This document shows, piece after piece, positions 17,826 to 26,379 of a stretch of 64,000 bases of DNA. This stretch comes from Macrococcus sp. DPC7161 (GTDB lineage Bacteria > Bacillota > Bacilli > Staphylococcales > Staphylococcaceae): positions 1 through 64,000 of the forward strand of contig NZ_SDSC01000008.1 of the NCBI RefSeq assembly GCF_004117835.1, given 5' to 3'. The notes under the pieces were generated by a model. The model saw only the letters and a list, made by a program, of their open reading frames with translations. It was not told where the DNA came from and searched no databases. Made by a program: the position numbers and the translations under genes. The number at the start of each line of letters is the position of its first letter. The first letter of the stretch is position 1.

Positions 17826-18203
17826 ATGAAGTCTTATTGGTTAAATATTCCGGTTAAAGATGTGCAAGCGTCGAAAGCTTTTTTTAGTGGGATTGGTTTA
17901 GAAACGAGAGATGGTCAAGACCCTGAGCAACTGGCGAGTGTACATATGGGCAGTATGGTGTTTTGTTTGTTTAGAAATGACGTATTATCATCATTTATAC
18001 AAGCCCCTATTTCAGATACATCTACAGGTAATGAGATGATTGTTTCATTCGATTTATCAACGAAAGAAGAAGTCGATACATTATGTGAAAAAATCGAAGA
18101 ACACGGTGGAAAAGTACTTGCTGGCCCATCTGTGATGAATGGCTATTATGGCTGTTTATTCACAGACTTAGATGGCCATAAATATAATGTAATCGTTATG
18201 TAG
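17826..18203 (+). CDS. VOC-family (glyoxalase/bleomycin-resistance fold) protein
   Basis: A 125-residue single-domain VOC protein. It starts NIPVKDVQASKAFFSGIGL and ends YGCLFTDLDGHKYNVIVM, the usual metal-site strand pattern. Such proteins are dioxygenases, isomerases or binding proteins; no specific reaction can be assigned. GAGGTGATGGT precedes the ATG. The stop codon lies in the stem of its terminator. Confidence 0.8.
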   Translation: MKSYWLNIPVKDVQASKAFFSGIGLETRDGQDPEQLASVHMGSMVFCLFRNDVLSSFIQAPISDTSTGNEMIVSFDLSTKEEVDTLCEKIEEHGGKVLAGPSVMNGYYGCLFTDLDGHKYNVIVM

Positions 18204-18224
18204 CGCTGGTTTCAGCGCTTTTTT
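18202..18224 (+). terminator. Terminator of the VOC gene
   Basis: AGCGCTG (18202-18208) pairs with CAGCGCT (18213-18219) and is followed by TTTTTTT. The stem overlaps the stop codon. Confidence 0.85.
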
Positions 18225-18237
18225 TATGACTCTAAAG

Positions 18238-18299
18238 TTTGTGAACATAATCACAAAATGTCATGATTTTGTCAAACTTTCTTGTGATTCCACTCACAA
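18238..18299 (+). promoter_or_regulatory. Two Rex-like (or CRP/FNR-like) palindromes upstream of the DUF3147 pair
   Basis: TTTGTGA-ACATAA-TCACAAA (18238-18257) and TTGTGA-TTCCAC-TCACAA (18282-18299) share the arms TTGTGA-N6-TCACAA. Their centres are 43 bp apart. The Rex consensus is TTGTGAANNNNTTCACAA; ArcR/CRP-type proteins use TGTGA-N6-TCACA. The second site is next to a likely -10 (TATATT, 18307-18312), so repression is plausible. Confidence 0.65.
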
Positions 18300-18355
18300 A
18301 TGAGCGTATATTAATAGATGAATTAAAAATACTATTTAAAGAAGAGATGATATTT

Positions 18356-18715
18356 ATGTTTGGTATATCCATTGTTGGGTTACTCATTCGATTTATTATT
18401 GGAGGAATTGCAGTAGCAGCCGCTTCAATCGTAGCAGGAAAAGTTGGAGGTAAGATTGGTGGAATAATCGCGACAATGCCCGCAGTATTTATTGCAGCAA
18501 TGTTATCTTTATCAGTAGATCATAAAGGAAATGATTTAATAACTGCAGGAATGAATCTAAGTTCAGGGGCTGTAATGGGAATTACAAGCTGTATATTAAC
18601 AGTTGCCATTACATCAGTTTACGTTTCTAAACACGGATTCAAAAAAGGTGCAGCATTCTCAGTTGCATGTTGGTTCTTAATTTCTTGTGCGTTATTTACA
18701 ATCAAAAACTTATAA
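18356..18715 (+). CDS. DUF3147 membrane protein, first of a pair
   Basis: A 119-residue protein with four hydrophobic helices and Gly-rich turns (GGIAVAAASIVAGKVGGKIGGIIATMPAVF), fitting DUF3147. The ATG at 18356 follows AGAAGAG by about nine bases. The longer upstream frame runs through the operator region and is unlikely to be translated. It is followed after 12 bases by a related gene, suggesting a heteromeric two-protein membrane complex. Function unknown. The Rex-like sites suggest expression when NADH is high or oxygen low. Confidence 0.75.
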   Translation: MFGISIVGLLIRFIIGGIAVAAASIVAGKVGGKIGGIIATMPAVFIAAMLSLSVDHKGNDLITAGMNLSSGAVMGITSCILTVAITSVYVSKHGFKKGAAFSVACWFLISCALFTIKNL

Positions 18716-18727
18716 AAGGTGATCAAA

Positions 18728-19120
18728 ATGAAATTTAAAATATTATTATTAAAATTCTTAATCGGTGGTAGTACAGTAGCTTTAAGTTATATTGTTTCTA
18801 AAATCATTCCATGGGAAGATTTTGGTGGTATCTTTGCAACATTCCCAGCAGTCTTTTTATTATCAATGTGCATTTCAGGCATTGAATACGGAGACAAAAT
18901 GGCAGCACACGTTTGTAAAGGTGCAATCTTTGGTATGACAGGCTGTTTATGCTGTATATTAGCCACTTGGACAATGTTAAATGCAACAGGCATTTGGGCA
19001 TTAAGTTTAATCGTTGGATTAGCAACATGGTTCGTTAGTGCTATGGTTATTTTCACAACCGTTGAACATGTAACAGAAGCTCGTAAACATCGTTTACATA
19101 GTGTTAAACACATCTCCTAG
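18728..19120 (+). CDS. DUF3147 membrane protein, second of a pair
   Basis: A 130-residue protein with four membrane helices, related to its upstream neighbour (GGSTVALSYIVSKIIPWEDFGGIFATFPAVFLLS aligns with the ATMPAVFIAA region). It ends in a His/Arg/Lys-rich cytosolic tail. AAAGGTGATC precedes the ATG at 18728. A strong terminator follows, closing the two-gene operon. The paired small homologues resemble dual-subunit small transporters, but that is inference. Confidence 0.75.
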   Translation: MKFKILLLKFLIGGSTVALSYIVSKIIPWEDFGGIFATFPAVFLLSMCISGIEYGDKMAAHVCKGAIFGMTGCLCCILATWTMLNATGIWALSLIVGLATWFVSAMVIFTTVEHVTEARKHRLHSVKHIS

Positions 19121-19137
19121 GAATTAAGGAATATATA

Positions 19138-19167
19138 AAAATGGCACGCTTAATGGCGTGCCATTTT
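19138..19167 (+). terminator. Terminator of the DUF3147 operon
   Basis: A 12-bp perfect stem AAAATGGCACGC (19138-19149) / GCGTGCCATTTT (19156-19167), 17 bp after the stop codon. Confidence 0.85.
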
Positions 19168-19200
19168 GTTTGTATTTATGGTTGATTTAGTTGATATAGT

Positions 19201-19268
19201 TGCACGCTTATTAGGGTCTCGCGTGCAGTTTCTCTTGTTTCTGCACGCTCAATGTACGCTTGCGTGCA
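19201..19268. repeat. Two TGCACGC hairpins with a 41-bp period
   Basis: TGCACGC (19201-19207) with GCGTGCA (19221-19227), and TGCACGC (19242-19248) with GCGTGCA (19262-19268). Each is 7-bp arms around a 13-base loop and the period is exactly 41 bp. The same unit recurs three times at 21589-21697 on the other side of argS. The second hairpin lies 14 bp from the argS stop. Confidence 0.88.
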
Positions 19269-19281
19269 ACTTCCTCCAATA

Positions 19282-20952
19282 TTAAATCGATTTTGGCGAT
19301 TCTATACCTAACAATCTTAAACCTTCTTCTAAAACAATAGATACTGCACTTAATAATGCAATACGATCTTTCAAATGTGATTCATCATCTAGTATTCTTA
19401 CTGAGTTGTAATATTGATTAAAGTATCTTGCAAGTTGTAATAAATATCTTGCTACTTCTGCAGGTGAGTGTTTTTCAAATGCTGTGATTAATGTAATTTC
19501 AAATAAATGTAACTGTTTAATCATCGGCCATGCAGCCGCATCGATTGTATTCACTGTGTCAACTTGTTCTATTCTACTTTTATCAATCAATGCATGGATT
19601 CTTGCATTCGTATATTGTAAGTACAAGCATGTGTTTCCTTCTGCTTTTAACATTTCTCCTATATTAAATTCAATATCATTGAGACGGTCATTTTTCAAAT
19701 CATTAAAAATCACTGCCCCAATCCCAATTTGCTCTGCGACTTTATCAATATCATCTACATACGTTGATTTTTCTAAAATATTTTGTTTCGCCATACGCAC
19801 TGCTTCATCCAAAACTTCATTTAGTAAGATGACTTTTCCTTTACGCGTCGACATCTTCTTCCCGTCTTTCAATATCATACCGAACGGAATATGTTGCATA
19901 TCTTTTGCCCATGTAAATCCTAATAACTTCAATACCTCTATTAATTGTTTAAAGTGTAAAGATTGTTCATTACCCACTACATAGTAAGAATGGTCAAAGT
20001 TATATGTACGTTTTCGATACAATGCAGTCGCTAAATCTCTTGTAATATATAGCGTTGAGCCATTATTTTTCTTAATTAAAGCTGGCGGCATTCCTTCAAG
20101 CTTTACAATTTGTGCGCCATTATCTTCAACTAAAAGATGCTGACTTGCAAGAAGTTCCACAATTTCATCCATTTTATCATTGTAAAAAGCTTCACCGTGA
20201 TATGAATCAAATGTAACACCTAGTCGATCATAAATTTTATTAAAAGCGTCTAAAGAAACACTTCTAAACCACTCCCATAGTGCAACATGGACTTCATCAC
20301 CTTGTTCTAACTTCAAGAATGCTTCACGACCTTGTTCATCTAATTCAGGGTTCTTTTCTGCCTCTTCATGGAATTTCACATACAGTTTAAACAGTTCTGG
20401 AATTGGGTCTTTTTTAACGTCGGCTTCATTCCCCCATAATTTATAAGCCACAATTAATTTCCCAAACTGAGTTCCCCAATCACCTAAGTGATTGATTTTT
20501 ACTGGGCTGTATCCTAACTTTTCAGCAATTAACGCGATAGAGTTACCGATAACCGTTGAACGCAAATGTCCCATGCTAAAAGGTTTAGCGATATTCGGTG
20601 AAGACACATCCATTGTAATCACTTGCCCGTGCCCCATATCACTATCCCCATAATGACGCCCTTTTTGTAAGATGCGTTTAATTTGAAGTTGACCGAGATA
20701 CGTTTGATTGAAATAAGCATTCACATAGCCACCAACCGCTTCTACATGGTCAATCAAAGGGTCATGTAATTGTTCTGCAATACTTTGAGCAATTTGATTT
20801 GGTGCTTTTTTTAAATGTTTGCTTAACGTAAAGACAGGAAAACTCAAATCACCTTGTCCCTCATGCTTTGGATATTCTATAAGTTGAAAAATCTCATCAA
20901 TAGATAATAATTCAATTTGTGTACTTAATGCTTTTGCAAATATATGTTTCAT
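19282..20952 (-). CDS. argS: Arginyl-tRNA synthetase
   Basis: A 556-residue class I synthetase. N-terminal Add-1 domain, then the HIGH-like motif SPNIAKPFSMGHLRST (near 120), KMSTRKG as the KMSKS loop, and the C-terminal DALR anticodon-binding domain (LYLQYTNARIHAL onward). It charges tRNA-Arg in the cytosol. The ATG at 20952 has GGAGG seven bases upstream; the longer frame has none. A T-box leader with an arginine codon lies directly upstream. Staphylococci usually have one argS; the T-box suggests this copy responds to uncharged tRNA-Arg. Confidence 0.95.
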   Translation of the reverse strand: MKHIFAKALSTQIELLSIDEIFQLIEYPKHEGQGDLSFPVFTLSKHLKKAPNQIAQSIAEQLHDPLIDHVEAVGGYVNAYFNQTYLGQLQIKRILQKGRHYGDSDMGHGQVITMDVSSPNIAKPFSMGHLRSTVIGNSIALIAEKLGYSPVKINHLGDWGTQFGKLIVAYKLWGNEADVKKDPIPELFKLYVKFHEEAEKNPELDEQGREAFLKLEQGDEVHVALWEWFRSVSLDAFNKIYDRLGVTFDSYHGEAFYNDKMDEIVELLASQHLLVEDNGAQIVKLEGMPPALIKKNNGSTLYITRDLATALYRKRTYNFDHSYYVVGNEQSLHFKQLIEVLKLLGFTWAKDMQHIPFGMILKDGKKMSTRKGKVILLNEVLDEAVRMAKQNILEKSTYVDDIDKVAEQIGIGAVIFNDLKNDRLNDIEFNIGEMLKAEGNTCLYLQYTNARIHALIDKSRIEQVDTVNTIDAAAWPMIKQLHLFEITLITAFEKHSPAEVARYLLQLARYFNQYYNSVRILDDESHLKDRIALLSAVSIVLEEGLRLLGIESPKSI

Positions 20953-20959
20953 AACCATT

Positions 20960-21215
20960 CCTCCATAAAAGATAAAATAAAAAAGCACCCACCTCTTATA
21001 AAAAGAGGTGAATGCTTACATCCACGGTACCACTCTCATTATGTTCATAAAGAACACACTCTAAATTGATAACGATGTTGCCACCGGATATACCTACTCA
21101 TTTCAATACATCATTCACAAAGTGCGCTTCATTATCCATTTCATATTGCCCTCACACCAACGACAACTCGCTTAAATCCATACATAATTACTCTCTTTGC
21201 GTCTAACAATTAATC
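20960..21215 (-). promoter_or_regulatory. T-box riboswitch (arginine) upstream of argS
   Basis: The minus strand carries stem I features (AGAGAGTAA near the start, GAGTAGG on the descending side), then the T-box sequence GAGTGGTACCGTGG at about 21023-21036. A terminator follows (stem around CACCTCTT / AAGAGGTG, then TTTTTT at about 20982-21013). The likely specifier is CGC (Arg) at 21126-21124, within GAAGCGCAC. Uncharged tRNA-Arg would favour the antiterminator and raise argS expression. Confidence 0.88.
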
Positions 21216-21274
21216 CTATTAAATTATCAAATATCATATCACGAAGTAATTAGAAAAACCATCTTTTTTTACAC

Positions 21275-21472
21275 TTATTTACTAAAAATATACCAAACAT
21301 CAAAAATGATTGTAATGATGACTTGTCCTATTAATATGTATTTAAATTGATTCGGATTATACGTAACACGTTTATGTCTTTTGGCACGTCTTAAATTATT
21401 ATAATGAAACATCGCACTTGAAATTAAAATATATAGCACAGATCCTACAAACAATAATACATACTTTAACAT
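21275..21472 (-). CDS. Small two-helix membrane protein
   Basis: A 65-residue protein with helices at about 2-18 and 45-62, separated by a very basic loop (NNLRRAKRHKR). I do not recognise the family. GAGGG lies seven bases before the ATG at 21472, which supports that start over an ATG six bases earlier. It is followed by the argS T-box on the same strand but has its own spacing. No function assigned. Confidence 0.6.
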   Translation of the reverse strand: MLKYVLLFVGSVLYILISSAMFHYNNLRRAKRHKRVTYNPNQFKYILIGQVIITIIFDVWYIFSK

Positions 21473-21588
21473 CGTCATCCCTCAGTTCTGATTTTGATTT
21501 GATTATATCTCAATGTTTCACTAAAGGTTTGATGATTTTTGCTTTATTACCAAATAACTTCTAACACCCGTGCAATTTCCTTTGTTTC

Positions 21589-21697
21589 TGCACGCTCTAC
21601 ATACTCTTGCGTGCACCTTCCTATGTTTCTGCACGATCCACATACTCTTGCGTGCAATTTCCTATGTTTCTGCACGATCCACATACTCTTGCGTGCA
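21589..21697. repeat. Three TGCACG hairpins with a 41-bp period
   Basis: Units start at 21589, 21630 and 21671, exactly 41 bp apart. Arms are TGCACG(C) and (G)CGTGCA around 13- to 15-base loops (CTACATACTCTT-like). Spacers read TTCCTATGTTTC with small changes. The second and third units are nearly identical, suggesting recent duplication. It is the same family as the pair at 19201-19268. Confidence 0.9.
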
Positions 21698-21718
21698 CCA
21701 TTCTCTCTCTAATATAAA

Positions 21719-21745
21719 AAAGCCATCACCTCAGTGATGACTTCT
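21719..21745 (-). terminator. Terminator of the oxidoreductase pseudogene
   Basis: AGCCATCAC (21721-21729) pairs with GTGATGACT (21734-21742) with a T-run on the minus-strand side, right after the stop codon. Confidence 0.75.
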
Positions 21746-21746
21746 A

Positions 21747-22747
21747 TTACATTTCAATAATTATTTTTCCTTTGGCACGGCCAGATTCTGAATAATCTAA
21801 TGCTTTTTGTGTATCTTCAAATTTAAACACGCGATCAATGACAGGTTTAATTTTACCTGCTTCAATATGTTGTGTGATAGTTGCTAATTGTTCTCCGCTT
21901 GGACGCATGAATAAGAATTCATATGTTGCATCATACTGCTTTGCTTGTTTCTTTAATTTTCTTGATACAAGCTTAAACAACAATTGTTTCGCACGACCAA
22001 GGCCTAATCTTTGTGCAGTTACTTCAGTAGGTAGCCCAGAGATTGAAATGACTTTACCACCTGGCTTCAATATACTGAAACTATCTTCTAATTGTTTACC
22101 ACCTAATGTATCGAAAACTGCATCATAATCTGATAAAACATCTTTGAAGTTTTTTTCTTTATAATTAATCACTTCATTAGCACCTAAAGACGTTACTAAA
22201 TCAATACCTTTATCACTTACAGTTGTTGCAACATGTGCTCCAATGATTTTTGCGAGTTGAATTGCAAATGTACCTACACCACCTGATCCTGCTTGAATTA
22301 ATATCTTTTGGTTCGGTAATAATGCTAATTCCTCATAAAGTGCTTGATAACTTGTTAACCCTACTAAAGGAATACTTGCCGCTTCTACGTAGTTCAGATT
22401 ACTTGGCATCGGTGCAATTACATCTTCTTCAACAGCGATATACTCTGCAAACGTTCCAATTTTATCTTTATTTGTACGTCCATACACTTTGTCGCCAACT
22501 TGATATCCTTTAACACCACGACCAACTTTAACCACTTCTCCTGCAAAGTCATTCCCTAAAATTAAAGGAAATTTATAAGATAACAACAACTTTAACTCCC
22601 CATCGCGAATTTTAAAATCCACAGGGTTAATACTTGCTGCATGAATTTTTATTAACACTTGCCTTTTTTTGCTTTAGGAACTTTAACTTGCTTACTTTCC
22701 ACTACTTTTTGGCCATATTTATCTATCGCCATTGCTGTCATTGTCAT
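21747..22747 (-). pseudogene. Quinone-type NADP-dependent alcohol dehydrogenase family oxidoreductase, frameshifted
   Basis: Translation from the ATG at 22747 (GGAGG seven bases upstream) gives MAIDKYGQKVVESKQVKVPKAKKGKC and stops. The next frame continues VLIKIHAASINPVDFKIRDG to the end. A single base missing from a seven-A run (T7 at 22664-22670 on the plus strand) explains the break. With one more A the product is about 333 residues, the normal length for zinc-independent quinone reductase-like enzymes. The NADP site (AGSGGVGTFAIQLAK) and GroES-like fold are intact. It may be a real pseudogene, phase variation or a sequencing error. Confidence 0.85.
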
Positions 22748-22826
22748 ATTAGTGCCTCCGAATATTAATTGTTCTCATCAGTCTAACACAATTACGTATC
22801 ACACAATATAAATACGCTTAAATAAA

Positions 22827-22850
22827 AAAGTACGACGCTCGCCGTACTTT
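22827..22850 (-). terminator. Terminator of the transporter/SDR operon
   Basis: AAAGTACG (22827-22834) pairs with CGTACTTT (22843-22850), followed by A/T-rich sequence on the minus strand, immediately after the SDR stop. Confidence 0.7.
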
Positions 22851-22853
22851 TGT

Positions 22854-23633
22854 TTATCGGATAAATCCACCTTCAGAGTGAAAAACTTGCCCTGTCATCC
22901 AGTCGCCTTTATCAGATAATAAAAATTCAACCAAATTAGCAGTATCATTTGGTGTACTCATCCTGCCAAATGGAAAACTATCCTTTATCCATAGTCGCTG
23001 TACTTGTACAGGTTCATCTAAATAACCTGTATTTGTAACACCGGGATTAATACAATTGACTGTAATATTTTTTGGGGCTAAATGATGCGCCAATGACTTC
23101 GTGATTTCTGAATTTGCCCCTTTAGATAACGCATAACAAATTTCATCAGACATCGGTCCTAATGACTGACCACTTGTAAATAATAATACCTTTCCTAATC
23201 CACGTGTGGGTTCGAATTGTCTTACAAACATTTGAATAAGTAACATCGAAGCTTTTGTATTCACCTGATAGTGTTGATCTAACCAACTTGGTTTAAGACT
23301 TTCAATATCACCATCATGACCACTCATAGCATGGTTACATACTAAATAATCTATCGGACCATATTCATTCATCCATGATTCCATTGACAATATGGCTTCA
23401 TCTGATTCGAAATTAACCGATTGATTAGCAAATACTGCTCCATCTTGTTTATATTGTTCGAGCGATTTAATCACTTGTGAAATATCGTCTTTGCCCCATG
23501 GTTGTCTTTCATCATGACCAACATAATGTTGAATCAATACGTTCATTCCTAGTGATAAACAGCGCTTCGCAAGACTGTAACCAATACCTCTTCTTCTACT
23601 TACACCTGTGATTAATACTGTTTTTCTTTGCAT
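22854..23633 (-). CDS. Short-chain dehydrogenase/reductase
   Basis: A 259-residue SDR enzyme. It has a cofactor site TGVSRRRGIGYSLA, the NxAG-like CNHAMSGHDG, a catalytic Ser in SGQS, and YALSK as the Tyr-x-x-x-Lys pair. INPGVTNTGYLDE and the C-terminal SEGGFIR fit FabG-like reductases. GGTGG precedes the ATG at 23633. It follows the ABC ATPase gene by nine bases, so it is part of that operon; a substrate linked to the transporter is possible but unproven. Confidence 0.85.
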   Translation of the reverse strand: MQRKTVLITGVSRRRGIGYSLAKRCLSLGMNVLIQHYVGHDERQPWGKDDISQVIKSLEQYKQDGAVFANQSVNFESDEAILSMESWMNEYGPIDYLVCNHAMSGHDGDIESLKPSWLDQHYQVNTKASMLLIQMFVRQFEPTRGLGKVLLFTSGQSLGPMSDEICYALSKGANSEITKSLAHHLAPKNITVNCINPGVTNTGYLDEPVQVQRLWIKDSFPFGRMSTPNDTANLVEFLLSDKGDWMTGQVFHSEGGFIR

Positions 23634-23642
23634 GCAATCCAC

Positions 23643-24308
23643 CTACTTTTGTGTCAATACCCCATCATTCATTTCATATACTTTATCAAATTGATCTAAT
23701 AACCTTAAATCATGTGTGACTACAATGGCTGAACGATTGCCTGTTTGTACTTGTTGTCTAATGAGTTCGATAACTTCATGTGCTTTTTTAGAATCTAAAC
23801 TTGCTGTTGGTTCATCTGCAAGGATAATTTTAGGATTCGTATAAACTGCTTTTAAAATGGCAACACGTTGGCGTTGTCCACCTGAGAGTTCATTTGGATA
23901 CTGATTCAATACACCACTCAATCCCAATGCCTCAACATTTTTCATCCATTCATCATGGTCCATCACATTTTTATTTACTTTATTTAATAATTTAAATTGA
24001 TCTTTAATTTTAAGAAATGGTACTAAGTTTGATGATTGCAAAATAAATCCTAATGTCTTTAACCTTACTTTTGCACGTTGTTTCTCTGAATACTTCGATA
24101 CATCTTTACCGTCAATGATGATGCTACCTTCTGTAGGTGACTGCAACAATCCTGCAATGGTCAATAACGTACTTTTTCCTGATCCTGAAGGACCGATGAT
24201 TGCAATCATTTCATTAGCGTTTACTTCAAGCGTTGTTGGTTGTAAGGCTTCAACGTATGTTTGACCTTTACCAAACGATTTACGAACGTCTTTTAATTGT
24301 AATAACAT
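23643..24308 (-). CDS. HrtA-like/MacB-type ABC ATPase (second copy)
   Basis: A 221-residue ATPase with Walker A GPSGSGKST, signature LSGGQRQR, Walker B ILADEPTASLD and switch His VVTHD. It resembles HrtA at 3245 but pairs with the permease at 24317. The region EKQRAKVRLKTLGFILQSSNLVPFLKIKDQ is strikingly close to the ATPase remnant at 53405, so the two descend from the same subfamily. Eight bases separate it from the permease gene. Confidence 0.88.
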   Translation of the reverse strand: MLLQLKDVRKSFGKGQTYVEALQPTTLEVNANEMIAIIGPSGSGKSTLLTIAGLLQSPTEGSIIIDGKDVSKYSEKQRAKVRLKTLGFILQSSNLVPFLKIKDQFKLLNKVNKNVMDHDEWMKNVEALGLSGVLNQYPNELSGGQRQRVAILKAVYTNPKIILADEPTASLDSKKAHEVIELIRQQVQTGNRSAIVVTHDLRLLDQFDKVYEMNDGVLTQK

Positions 24309-24316
24309 AAGTCCTC

Positions 24317-25366
24317 CTAATTGATAATTTTTAATGGATCTACTTTTTGAATTGAACGGATCGAGAATAAGCCACCTAACACGGCCATCACAATAATAGT
24401 TACTGCATATATTGCAATCGTTGCTAAATCAAATTTAATCGGTACAACCGGTGGCAATGCGAGTTGCGTACCATACGTCAATAACAATGCAATTAGCACT
24501 GAGAAGACACCAATCACAAATGTTTGTAATACAAGTGAACGTGCTAAGAAACCGGTACTAATTCCTTGTGCCTTCAATAAGCCATATACAGCTGCCTTTT
24601 GAATCGTAATGATATATAAGAATATCCCGATAATACATGCTGAAATTGCAAATAAGAAATAACTCATAATATCTAAAGTTAATTTCTGTTCAGTGAAACC
24701 TGGTAACTTCTTAATAAAAGTATCTTTATCAACTAAACTATATTTATCATCTAATTTCACATCTTTAAACTTCGAATCTCTAATAACCAAAGCATTCACT
24801 TTGCCCTTTAATCTTTGATTCGATAACACATCAGCTGTATGCATATTCGCATAAACGATAGGTGCAGCGTTATATTTAGATTGATCCGTGAAACCAACAA
24901 TCTTTAACGTTTCATCAGTTCCAGCCAAATCTAGTTCGTCACCAACCTTAAATCCTTTTTCCTTTAAAGTGTCATCAGCAACCACTTCAAAATCCTTAGA
25001 AAATGATTTCCCTTCCACAACATTCGGGTTTAGAAATTCATCTTTATCAATACCGAACAACATGGTATTTTGCTTTTTTTCACCTTTAGCAATGATAACA
25101 CCTAAATTTTTAATAGATGCTGTTTCTTTAAACTTATCCTTCACATCACTTGCTTTAAACAAAGACTGCGCTAAATTTTGGTTAGATTCATCTGTAACTA
25201 CAAATGCATCAGCCTTCCACTTATCAATAGATTCTTTGTTCATATTCATTAATCCAATACTTAATCCTGAAACTAAAAATAATAAATACGAAATTAAGAC
25301 TAACACACCAATAATTAAGCCAAACTTCAGCTTATTAAATAAAACTTCTTTTAATGCTAAAAACAT
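24317..25366 (-). CDS. HrtB-like FtsX-family ABC permease (second copy)
   Basis: A 349-residue permease with an N-terminal helix (about 13-37), a large extracytoplasmic domain and three C-terminal helices around IIGIFLYIITIQKAAVYGLLKAQG. It ends DPLKIIN. It is similar in plan to HrtB but lacks an HssR repeat or a two-component system nearby, so its cargo may differ from haem (a peptide, lipid or antibiotic are possible). GGAGG precedes the ATG. First gene of the permease-ATPase-SDR operon. Confidence 0.85.
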   Translation of the reverse strand: MFLALKEVLFNKLKFGLIIGVLVLISYLLFLVSGLSIGLMNMNKESIDKWKADAFVVTDESNQNLAQSLFKASDVKDKFKETASIKNLGVIIAKGEKKQNTMLFGIDKDEFLNPNVVEGKSFSKDFEVVADDTLKEKGFKVGDELDLAGTDETLKIVGFTDQSKYNAAPIVYANMHTADVLSNQRLKGKVNALVIRDSKFKDVKLDDKYSLVDKDTFIKKLPGFTEQKLTLDIMSYFLFAISACIIGIFLYIITIQKAAVYGLLKAQGISTGFLARSLVLQTFVIGVFSVLIALLLTYGTQLALPPVVPIKFDLATIAIYAVTIIVMAVLGGLFSIRSIQKVDPLKIIN

Positions 25367-25418
25367 AGCACCCCTCCTTAATTTTTATTATACAGATATT
25401 TACTCATAAAATAAAAAG

Positions 25419-25442
25419 CACTCTATGGATAGAATGCTTTAC
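25419..25442 (-). terminator. Terminator after the lipoprotein gene
   Basis: AAGCACTCTAT pairs with ATAGAATGCTT (one mismatch), followed on the minus strand by TTTTATTTTATG, 14 bp past the lipoprotein stop. Confidence 0.65.
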
Positions 25443-25455
25443 AACACTCAACTTA

Positions 25456-25764
25456 TTATTCTTTGACCTCAAACTTTTCAGCGCCACGCTCTTCAACGAC
25501 AACATCTGCATTAATTGCTTGAACACGTTTACCATCAATGTTAATTGTCACTTGCGTTCCGCCATTTTCATTGTATTTCGTACGTACATTTTTGCCATGA
25601 TACTTTTTAAGTACTTTACCGTCTTTACTATAAATTGTGACTGTTCTATCTAAACCTTTCGTATCACTTTCAAAATCTTTACCCCAATCATCAAAAACAG
25701 TACATCCAGATAATAAAATCGTACCCACTAAAAGACTACATGATAATATCCATTTAGATCTCAT
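25456..25764 (-). CDS. Small lipoprotein
   Basis: A 102-residue protein with a lipoprotein signal: MRSKW, hydrophobic segment and lipobox ILLSGC with the acylated Cys at 21. The mature part is a small beta-rich domain (VTIYSKDGKVLKKYHGKNVRTKY, VTINIDGKRVQAINADVVVEE). I recognise similar small staphylococcal lipoproteins but no defined function. It would be anchored on the outer face of the membrane. Apparently a single-gene unit. Confidence 0.75.
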   Translation of the reverse strand: MRSKWILSCSLLVGTILLSGCTVFDDWGKDFESDTKGLDRTVTIYSKDGKVLKKYHGKNVRTKYNENGGTQVTINIDGKRVQAINADVVVEERGAEKFEVKE

Positions 25765-25842
25765 ATGTTCACCCCATCAAAAGTTGATAAGGATATTGTA
25801 CATATAAACTATACATCATTTTTGATAATAATTGCTTCTAAA

Positions 25843-26328
25843 TTACCTCACGTCCGAAAGAATCATTTGGATAATATCATCTTGGGTTAACGATTCATCA
25901 ATGATTTTTTCACATGAAACACCTAATCGATCATCTTCAAGAAACCATTGTCGCATCTCCTCTTCCCCAAAATCGACATCTTTAAACTGATGTCTTCTTA
26001 ATGTTTCTTCAAATGGAATCTTAAAGTAGTATGGATGGACATGATTTTCGAAATCTGTAATTAAACCTCGGAGCATATCACCGTGCTTACGATTCGTTAA
26101 AATCCCTTCTAAAATAACAAAATCACATCGTTCCATACCAAATCGTACAATCGTATCCAACAAATCCGTAGACACACTACCGACCTTATCCTTAACACGT
26201 AACATCTCACGCCTTACAATATCTTGAGGCACAAGTAATGTCCCTTCACCTAAATGCGCTTGTAATAACTTTGCAGTAGAAGATTTACCACAAGCAGAAT
26301 TCCCACGTAAAATAATCAACTCTGACAT
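25843..26328 (-). CDS. P-loop kinase (AAA_33/zeta-like)
   Basis: A 161-residue P-loop protein with Walker A RGNSACGKSS near residue 8 and a second acidic motif VILEGILTNRKH. It fits small-molecule kinases of the AAA_33/uridine-kinase-like group. The substrate cannot be told from sequence. The ATG at 26328 has AAGGAGG upstream; the longer frame has no ribosome site. It follows the LOG gene on the same strand, with a hairpin in between. Confidence 0.75.
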   Translation of the reverse strand: MSELIILRGNSACGKSSTAKLLQAHLGEGTLLVPQDIVRREMLRVKDKVGSVSTDLLDTIVRFGMERCDFVILEGILTNRKHGDMLRGLITDFENHVHPYYFKIPFEETLRRHQFKDVDFGEEEMRQWFLEDDRLGVSCEKIIDESLTQDDIIQMILSDVR

Positions 26329-26347
26329 ACTGACCTCCTTATAAAAA

Positions 26348-26370
26348 ACACCCAATTCTTATGAATTAGG
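26348..26370 (-). terminator. Hairpin between the LOG and kinase genes
   Basis: CACCCAATTC (26348-26357) pairs with GAATTAGGTG (26362-26371), TTAT loop, one mismatch, with T-rich minus-strand sequence after it. Confidence 0.6.
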
Positions 26371-26379
26371 TGCCTTTGT

